In this document: positions 57,760 through 64,000 of the stretch, piece after piece | How positions within the stretch are numbered: the stretch's first letter is position 1 | How the letters are laid out: every line of letters begins with the position of its first letter | Source: Panorpa germanica | Lineage: Eukaryota > Arthropoda > Insecta > Mecoptera > Panorpidae | Assembly: GCA_963678705.1 (NCBI GenBank) | Contig: OY783207.1 | Coordinates: forward strand, 24,960,001-25,024,000 | Length of the DNA stretch: 64,000 bases | Reading direction: 5' to 3' | Made by a program: the position numbers and the translations under genes | The notes under the pieces: model-generated | Database searches by the model: none | Seen by the model: only the letters and a program-made list of their open reading frames with translations | What the model was told of the DNA's origin: nothing

Positions 57760-59150
57760 TTCGTCAGTCGCGAAGCTCACTTTACATTTTAAGATACTTA
57801 TTAAAAGGAAAAAAAATTTGAATAATAATCTATTTTCAATTAGAAAAATGGTAAAAAGAGAACAAACCTATGTAAATCAAATGTTTAATTTAGTTGTTTA
57901 ATACTCGTACATAAATCTAATCCTAAGCACTTTTATAAAACTTTATATACTATCTACATATTTGATAATTCAATGACTAAGAGATTGAATAAGCCAAATC
58001 CTAATAACTAAAAAAAGAAACAGGTCAAATCTTGTAATATTTCTAGCAAGCAAACTATAATAGGTAAAATAACTTTTTTATAAAATCTTTTATGGTAAGC
58101 GTTCATTAGTTCGCATTTAAGTCTTTGAATGTATTGTATGAAACATGGAAAACAAGAAAAGCGTTTGCAGCGAGAACTAGAAGTTTCTGTATATTTAGTC
58201 GTATATTGATTTCAATTCAATAGTCAACTAACTGTTGTTTATTATAAACCTTGGTTAATAGATTTTGGTTCTAGTCGAAACCAAGCAAAATACAGGAGTT
58301 CGTTACTTATTGTCAGTCAGAATTTTTCGTTAGTTATTGAAAAGCCATTTGCTAAGTTAATGTCATGTTGAACTATGATTGCTTCGAAAAGCAACTCGAC
58401 CTCAGACAGCCGAACAGAAACCGATCTCTGTTGTTATCTCAGTATACGTTAAGCGATCGTGACATACTTCTCCCCCTCCACGACTCAGTCGACATCTAGA
58501 TTCGAACATTTGTCCAAATAATCGCAATTATTTAAATAAAATTCTTATAAAACTCAGAACTTTAGAAAATGAATCGATTTACCTTAGATATCATCAAGAA
58601 ATTAGTTTACTTTGAACCGTTACATGAAGTACCTCTTCTCACACTCTCTCAAACTCACGTCACAAAGTGTGAAACTTATAGTTACTGAATAAAAACAATT
58701 TCCGCTTTTAAGTAGCGCCACTGTCGTATTTTCTATATAACAGTTATATAATGGCAGGCGTTTCCGGTTTCTGAACAATTCCGTTCTGCTTCTCACTCTC
58801 TTCATCTTTATCTATTGCCCTCCTTCTCCCACATACAATATATTCTAGTAGTTACGTTCGTATATTATTTGCTAAGAATATTTCGTATACATTCGTGCAA
58901 CTTCGTTTAAATTCGTTTGTAGATCGTTAAATACCTTCAATAAAAGGCATTTTCTGCATACATGATGTAATAGAACAAGTGCTATAGCTAGCCTGCTGTG
59001 CCGTCTTTGTAAGTGGTTGGCACCTACTACCATACATCTGAGTGTTACCACAGGCGAGTGGAGTGTTTGCTTTGAAGGATGTGTGACCATGTTGCCTGTT
59101 GACCGTTGAATAATGTGCACTACTTATTGTAGCTGGACATTATTCAGCTG
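57760..59150. other. Unassigned sequence
   Basis: No feature was recognised. Confidence 0.4.
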
Positions 59151-59156
59151 CCGACC

Positions 59157-59212
59157 ACTGTCCTGTGTCCGGTGTCCACTGCCCGGTGTCCACTGCCGGT
59201 GTCCACTACTGC
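59157..59212 (+). repeat. Tandem repeat CCGGTGTCCACTG
   Basis: About four imperfect CCGGTGTCCACTGCC units of 13-15 bp. Confidence 0.75.
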
Positions 59213-59409
59213 CACTAATTTATTCAACGGAAAACAACAATTTATTGTGATATATTATTATTTGTATGGATGTGTAAATTCCATGTTAATTGGCTGAACT
59301 CATTTCTGAAACAGATTTGACAGATCCTCAAGATATGCCGTAATTTTGTTTATTAGGATATATATTTATTTTTTAGAAAACGGTAAAATAGGTCAAATAT
59401 TAATATATG

Positions 59410-59668
59410 ACATTAATATAGTAGCTTGATTTCATGATAAAATGTGCTAATACGAAACAACTTCAATATAACCTACTGACTATAGTCGGCAGTCGGATGT
59501 AGTCTGTTCCAGTGTGAGATGATAAGCCTAAAAGCAGTCGCCGGGCTGACTGTTTTTGGCTTTGTTGTATAACACCGAATAATCACAATAAATAAATAGG
59601 GACAACCTTAAGAATTACATCTTACAACAGACTTGTTGCAAGTGTGAGTGTCTTAAGACAGTCGTGTT
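59410..59668 (+). repeat. Direct repeat Q, copy Q1
   Basis: Starts ACATTAATATAGTAGCTT and ends GACAGTCGTGTT. From TGTGAGATGATAAGCC onward it is about 98% identical to Q2 over some 155 bp (three differences seen). Q1 also carries about 46 bp near 59461-59506 that Q2 lacks. AATAAATAAATAGGG could act as a poly(A) signal. The end abuts repeat P4. Confidence 0.85.
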
Positions 59669-59675
59669 GTATATT

Positions 59676-59745
59676 AGATAACATTGTTTACGTTGCAGAT
59701 ACCTTTCGTTGTATTAGATGAACGTTAAATACACGTGACCGTGTT
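59676..59745 (+). repeat. Dispersed repeat P, copy P4
   Basis: TTAGATAACATTGTTTACGT, TGCAGATACCTTTCGTTGTA and TTAGATGAACGTTAAATACA match the P consensus. It starts 8 bp after the end of Q1, so it is either part of the sequence between the Q repeats or was there before the duplication. Confidence 0.6.
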
Positions 59746-60264
59746 TGATGGGTAATTATGCCAGCATGATCCTTAATGTCTATTTTGTTAATCGTTATAA
59801 AAGTAGTTGCACTTATACTATTTATGTCCGGGACTATGGCTCTTTTACACTGAAACACACAACGCAGTAAACAATTTGCTAAAGTGTCCTGTTTTGTGAT
59901 GCTTCTATCACTACTGCACTTCAATTATAGTTCGCATCAACTTTATCTTCATTTGTATTACGACAGGTGGAGTGGTTTTGCCATTTGTAGCCGATAAAAT
60001 AAACATTTCATATCAACGACTGTGAGAAACTCAACTGTAAATGAACTCTTACATTACAAAGATATCAAGCATCTTCAATATTACTGGCAAAATGTTTACT
60101 GGGTACGACCAACCGACCGTTAGCAAAATTATGGGATATGTGCAAACCGTACAGAACGTACGGCGGTCCTTCGTTTATGATTATTGCGTATACGATGCCA
60201 TGGACACTGAATCCGAGAAAGATGAAAACTAGGAGATGTTTAATATGTTCTTTTATTTCTTTAA
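59746..60264. other. Spacer between the Q direct repeats
   Basis: Opposing frames at 60041-60232 and 60065-60268 are mirror readings and neither has a recognised motif. If Q1 and Q2 were LTRs, this would be a roughly 600-bp internal region without a retroelement gene. No primer-binding site (TGG...) follows Q1 directly. Confidence 0.4.
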
Positions 60265-60478
60265 ACATTAATATAGTAGCTTTTTCTCATGATAAAATGT
60301 GCTAATACGAAATCTATTCCAATGTGAGATGATAAGCCTAAAAGCAGTCGCCGGACTGACTGTTTTTGGCTTTGTTGTATAACACCGAATAATCACAATA
60401 AATAAATAGGGACAACCTTAAGAATTTTATCTTACAACAGACTTGTTGCAAGTGTGAGTGTCTTAAGACAGTCGTGTT
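60265..60478 (+). repeat. Direct repeat Q, copy Q2
   Basis: Second copy, same orientation, start ACATTAATATAGTAGC and end AGACAGTCGTGTT as in Q1. Both copies contain the palindrome GTCTTAAGAC near the end. The low divergence makes this one of the youngest duplications in the window. Confidence 0.85.
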
Positions 60479-60479
60479 T

Positions 60480-61780
60480 TCGTCACATGATATTCACAAG
60501 ATATTTCCCCTGACTTGTCTTTTTAGTTTCCAAAGTAATAGTTTTCAATTTTCTGTTTACACAGCTTAAAATTAAATGTTGCACATTTCTTTCCTCCGCC
60601 CAGGATCAATTTGGTGCTTTATGTTATTTTCCACTCCCACCGCTGCAGTTCACTACTACCCCCCATTTCACATAAGAACGCATCAAAATTGTTAGATTAT
60701 TATTTAAAGTTTACGTTTTCTAAGCACAACAAATCTTGATTTTTTATTTTATTTCTGTTCTGTTCAAATTTCAATACATTTTTTCACAATTCAACTAAAA
60801 ATAAACAACTGTTTAAATTTATCGTCGCTATTATTATCTTGATTCACAATTTGACAATCAGCTGTCAAACGACATTTGCGCACATACTCCTAGTAACAAA
60901 AAACTCATAGAAAAAAGAACTTTTAGTTTTTCCAGAATTTTTCAATGTTTCTTTTCCTAAAAACCATATTTAGACCATTACGAATATCAAGAAAAATGAA
61001 CCAAATCGATTCAGCCGTTCTCAAGAAATGGGCTTACTAACGAACAGCATTTAATTTTTATTAATTTAAGATTTGGACTATATTTAATCGCGTCAAAAAA
61101 GAATTATGATTTAAATTAGATGCGATATAAAAAGATAACAAACATACAATTAATATATGGAAGAATTACGATTATTTTAAACAATTAAAATTGTTGTGTA
61201 GATAGTTGCTGTGCTATAAGCCTCATCATCGAATGTTATAAATAATCCCGAATATAATGCCTAATTATCCCGAAATTTTGAAGTTGTTTGACTGTTTCCG
61301 GCCCGAGATAAATTTAATCAAACTTCGTATAATTTGAAGTGGGAGTAATCGAGATTATACATTTGATGTTGCACTTTTATATTTACTTTATTTAGAAAAC
61401 CAAATCAGTATATTTCTTAATAAAAGTATGAGAAATTTTTGTGTATAAAAAGAAACGACAATGATTCGTCCATGTCGTTCTTAAAATAACACAATATAAA
61501 ATTGAACACTTTAATAATAAAAGATAGTATTGTCTTAAAGTTTATTAAGATTTAGCTTATTCAGCCTGCTTGCTTAAAAATTATTTCATACATAATATTT
61601 ACATATGTCAAAATTTAAAAACAACACATTTTAATTATATAACTACTATAAAACTACATACTATTTTTAAATATCCATTTTATTCCCTAAAATTTCTCCA
61701 AAATTCTCTGTGTTATTTTTTCATTGTTAATAAATATAGCACATTCTCTAGAAATTAGTCTCATTTCTTAGTTCATTCAT
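60480..61780. other. Unassigned sequence
   Basis: No feature was supported. Confidence 0.4.
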
Positions 61781-61784
61781 TCAT

Positions 61785-62007
61785 TTAATACATTACATCG
61801 GTTTTTATTTTTCTTCTTATACAACCTAGTATCACATGGCCGAGATTCCCTTCCCCTTCACGTAAATAATTCGCTGTTCTCATCAATTTATTTTTATACA
61901 ATTCATATGGACTTCTATAGTGTCCAGATTTAATTCTACATGTTTTGGTAGTATTTGTATATATGTTTATAACGGTTTTGTATATGTAACGACTCTGCTG
62001 GTATAGA
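61785..62007 (-). pseudogene. Non-LTR retrotransposon C-terminal tail fragment
   Basis: About 70 codons on the minus strand include RIKSGHYRSPYELYK, then NYLREGEGNLGHVILGC, then CIRRKIKTDVMY and a stop. This follows the pattern of the region after the reverse transcriptase in many LINEs: RLRTGHxxxxYxLY, then a zinc-knuckle-like C..C...E...H.L..C. The two leading cysteines of the knuckle appear replaced here (NYLR), so it is a diverged or inactive remnant. The open frame ends at a stop right beside the MITE at 62015, which may have inserted into the LINE remnant. Confidence 0.5.
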
Positions 62008-62014
62008 CTTCTGC

Positions 62015-62122
62015 CTTACAATTAAACCTTTTATATAAATTATACCAGGTATAAACTGATAACAAGCCTGTCCGGACGGGTTTTATACGTGGTATAAATT
62101 TTATAACAGGTTTATTTGTAAG
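62015..62122 (-). mobile_element. Palindromic MITE-T, copy 2 (complete)
   Basis: The left end CTTACAATTAAACCTTTTAT and the reverse complement of the right end CTTACAAATAAACCTGTTAT begin about 32-bp inverted repeats. Inner arms (TATACCAGGTATAAACTGAT and partner) and the centre GTCCGGAC make nearly the whole 108 bp self-complementary. Copy 1 is at 1374-1462 in opposite orientation. Confidence 0.8.
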
Positions 62123-62660
62123 ACGGTTAGACTAAAGTTTATGCTTACTTAGCTGTTAGATCTATTACCTTTATTACACGCATACGCAACAAATAATTTG
62201 GATCATATTGCACCGCGACAACAACCTTAAGTCGATTGATGTACGTACCGCACCGAGGTAGATTCATATCAAACTCAACTTTGAATCCGGTTTTATCAAT
62301 AATTAACTATTTTAATACAAGAATAATAAATAATACACTTGAAGCATCGTGATTTGTGACAATAGATATAGAAGGCAACTGATTTACTACGATTATTACA
62401 AGGTTAAATCGTACGAGTAAATGATTGATTCTCCGTACGGACATTATAAATGAACGAGACATGATAAAGCCAAATTTAGTTCAGCACCATATGAAAATAT
62501 GTACCCGTTCATGTTTCCATTCAAGAAAGGAGGCAATAAATCATACGTGCTTAAATTTTTAAATGTACATGTAAGAATCACAAGAAATGTGATATGGATT
62601 ATTTTTGAAGCACTCCTATTTACTTTCATCTACCTTCTTATTAATTTCTGGGTTAAAATT
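62123..62660. other. Unassigned sequence
   Basis: No feature was supported. Confidence 0.4.
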
Positions 62661-62667
62661 TAGCTGT

Positions 62668-62755
62668 AGAACTTACCCGGTAGGATCCTAGTCAGGTACT
62701 TATAAGAGATGCCTTATTAGGGCTTGTCCGACAGGGTCCTGGTCATGTACTTGAT
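62668..62755 (+). repeat. Diverged direct duplication of about 50 bp period
   Basis: GGTAGGATCCTAGTCAGGTACTT (from about 62680) is echoed by GACAGGGTCCTGGTCATGTACTT (from about 62730). GATCC/GGTCC and AGTCAGGTACTT/GGTCATGTACTT correspond. Confidence 0.5.
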
Positions 62756-62759
62756 AACA

Positions 62760-63430
62760 TAGCCCAACTTTTTTATATGAACAGATAGAACATTTTTCAT
62801 TTTAATAAGAAATAATATATATATTTTCAATTTAGAACGGCATTATACAACTTTCCAAACAAATTTCAATCAACCTAATGCTGATCCCTAGATCCCTATA
62901 TCGCTATTTGGCACAATAGCATAAAAAGAAGGAAATATTGAATGCCCACTTTTGCTGTTCAAGAAAAAAATTTAATATTTTTATCAAATTAGCCAGTATC
63001 TGAAAAACTAGAACTGCTACGAAAAAAGCCAGGTGCCTATTTTATCATTTTTGCCTTAAGCAGAGGCATTCATTACTAGCGCCTTATCAACACGTAACGC
63101 ATGCCTGACAAGGGCCAAGTGCCGAATTTTACTACGGTATATTGCAATATGTATAACTGTATTCCATAAACTATTTGATCAATTAGAGGGTGCCATGGCG
63201 TTAGAAACATATACATTATCGGCTCATGTCAGGTAAATCATGCTCTAATTGACACACTAATCTTCTCTATGTCGTACCACTAAAAACAGTAACCGAATAA
63301 AATAAAAATTTGCAAAACCCTGACGAGTCATTGTTGCCCTTGTCATATAGAATGGTTTTTAGTTCATATTTATGACCCATGCGCTTAGTTTAAGTAAACG
63401 GGAATTTTTTATTATCTGTTTTTGTTTTTC
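62760..63430. other. Unassigned sequence
   Basis: No feature was supported. Confidence 0.4.
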
Positions 63431-63439
63431 AATAAATTT

Positions 63440-63860
63440 TTACAATTATTCTTATTGTTCTGAATGACCTTTTCTTTTGCTATCACGCGAGGCTCCATTT
63501 TTTCCAGTCACAATTCATTCAGTTGGTCGTCTCTTCTCGTCTTTGATCCATTCAATTTTGAAGCCAGTAACGCTTTGTCCAATATTTTTGCCAAGGTTAC
63601 TTTCCTTTCACTTTTTCCAGTTATACATTTAGATGTTTCGTAATTCACAAAAGACCATCACAACTTTTTCTGTTTCTTTCTTCTCCAGGATATCTTTGTA
63701 CCCAAAGGAGATACAATATATCCAGCCTACCAGATTAAAGACAATGTTTATTTTATGGCTAGGCATTTGGGAAACAGATTATGCAAATTGAATTTTTTTT
63801 ATGATTATATCCATCCTTCGAAAATCTTAAAATTTGGTTTACGACATTCAAAGTGAACCT
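63440..63860. other. Coding-like region, strand ambiguous
   Basis: On the plus strand a strong acceptor (TTTCTGTTTCTTTCTTCTCCAG, AG at 63687-63688) precedes 55 codons ending at 63856, starting DIFVPKGDTIYPAYQIKDNV and including FMARHLGNRLCKL. On the minus strand frames read SFGYKDILEKKETEKVVMVF and then, in another register, KSERKVTLAKILDKALLASK and LEKMEPRVIAKEKV. Both cannot be right. The pyrimidine tract on the plus strand is also the lysine/glutamate codons of the minus strand. It is either the last exon of a host gene or a decayed minus-strand coding sequence. No family recognised. Confidence 0.3.
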
Positions 63861-64000
63861 CACTCCAAACATATAAATGTCTGGTAGCGGTAATAGGAAC
63901 AGTAACACGTTCCCGTGGGAGCAGGTGCCAAGATTCAACCGCCGGTCACGAACGTCACTGGTTTTAACACCGTAACGTCTTGGCGCATGATGACGTCAGA
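63861..64000. other. Right edge, possible hAT-like end
   Basis: ACGTCACTGGTTTTAAC at 63952-63968 repeats the sequence just past the right terminus at 53671-53687 (ACGTCACTGGTTTTAAC). This may be a related element running off the window. Confidence 0.35.

Noticed and set aside
1-64000. CRISPR array, operon, riboswitch or bacterial promoter/terminator
   Set aside because: No regularly spaced identical repeats, no gene clusters with ribosome-binding sites, and the transposon content is eukaryotic.

Overview
This window looks like AT-rich (about two thirds A+T by eye) eukaryotic nuclear DNA, most likely from an insect or other arthropod with a large, transposon-laden genome. The evidence is the repeat content: Jockey-type and RTE-like non-LTR retrotransposon debris, a tRNA-derived SINE-like family, PIF/Harbinger, Tc1/mariner and hAT-type remnants, palindromic MITEs, and one likely LTR with a primer-binding site. 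There is no bacterial gene organisation, no CRISPR array, no rRNA or tRNA gene I can support, and no long open reading frame. The longest open frame (156 codons) is a retrotransposon fragment. The window is best read as an intergenic or intronic transposon graveyard.

Layout. 1-6.3 kb: a Jockey reverse-transcriptase fragment, an RTE-like tail, two copies of a 330-bp dispersed repeat (A/B), a 108-bp palindromic MITE relative, a decayed mariner-type MITE, a SINE and a G/C-rich hAT-like MITE. 9.1-11.8 kb: a 622-bp element with 31-bp terminal inverted repeats (family R), two TCAGATC-rich MITE copies (K) and a long repeat (L1). 14-22.6 kb: L2, L3, SINE copies, repeat M1, a tandem duplication and a second Jockey fragment. 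25.9-32.9 kb is the densest part: a palindromic MITE, a Harbinger transposase fragment, a 5'-truncated Jockey insertion with a perfect 10-bp target-site duplication, M2, a frameshifted Tc1/mariner transposase, a 637-bp mariner-type MITE and a 239-bp near-perfect hairpin MITE. 34-38 kb: another MITE, the second R copy and a probable LTR plus primer-binding site. 39 kb holds the only short ORF I would test as a host gene (77 codons, one membrane segment). 42-47 kb: family P copies, MITEs and a SINE. 49.3-49.6 kb is CpG-dense. 51-54 kb: a GGTCTGGC motif cluster and a 1.45-kb hAT-like element with an older element nested inside. 57.6 kb: a hAT MITE with an 8-bp duplication. 59.4-60.5 kb: a young direct repeat. 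61.8-62.1 kb: a LINE tail fragment beside a MITE. 63.4-63.9 kb: coding-like sequence of unknown origin.

The elements do not form a pathway. Their value lies in within-window families (SINE x5, L x3, P x4, K x3, G/C-rich hAT x3, and A/B, R, M, Q, MITE-T and mariner MITE x2 each), insertion boundaries and a relative age order. Divergence varies from about 2% (Q) to roughly a quarter or more (A/B, L). No convincing new molecular system is visible. The most distinctive objects are the hairpin MITE at 32.6 kb, the direct-repeat pair near 60 kb and the uncharacterised SINE family.
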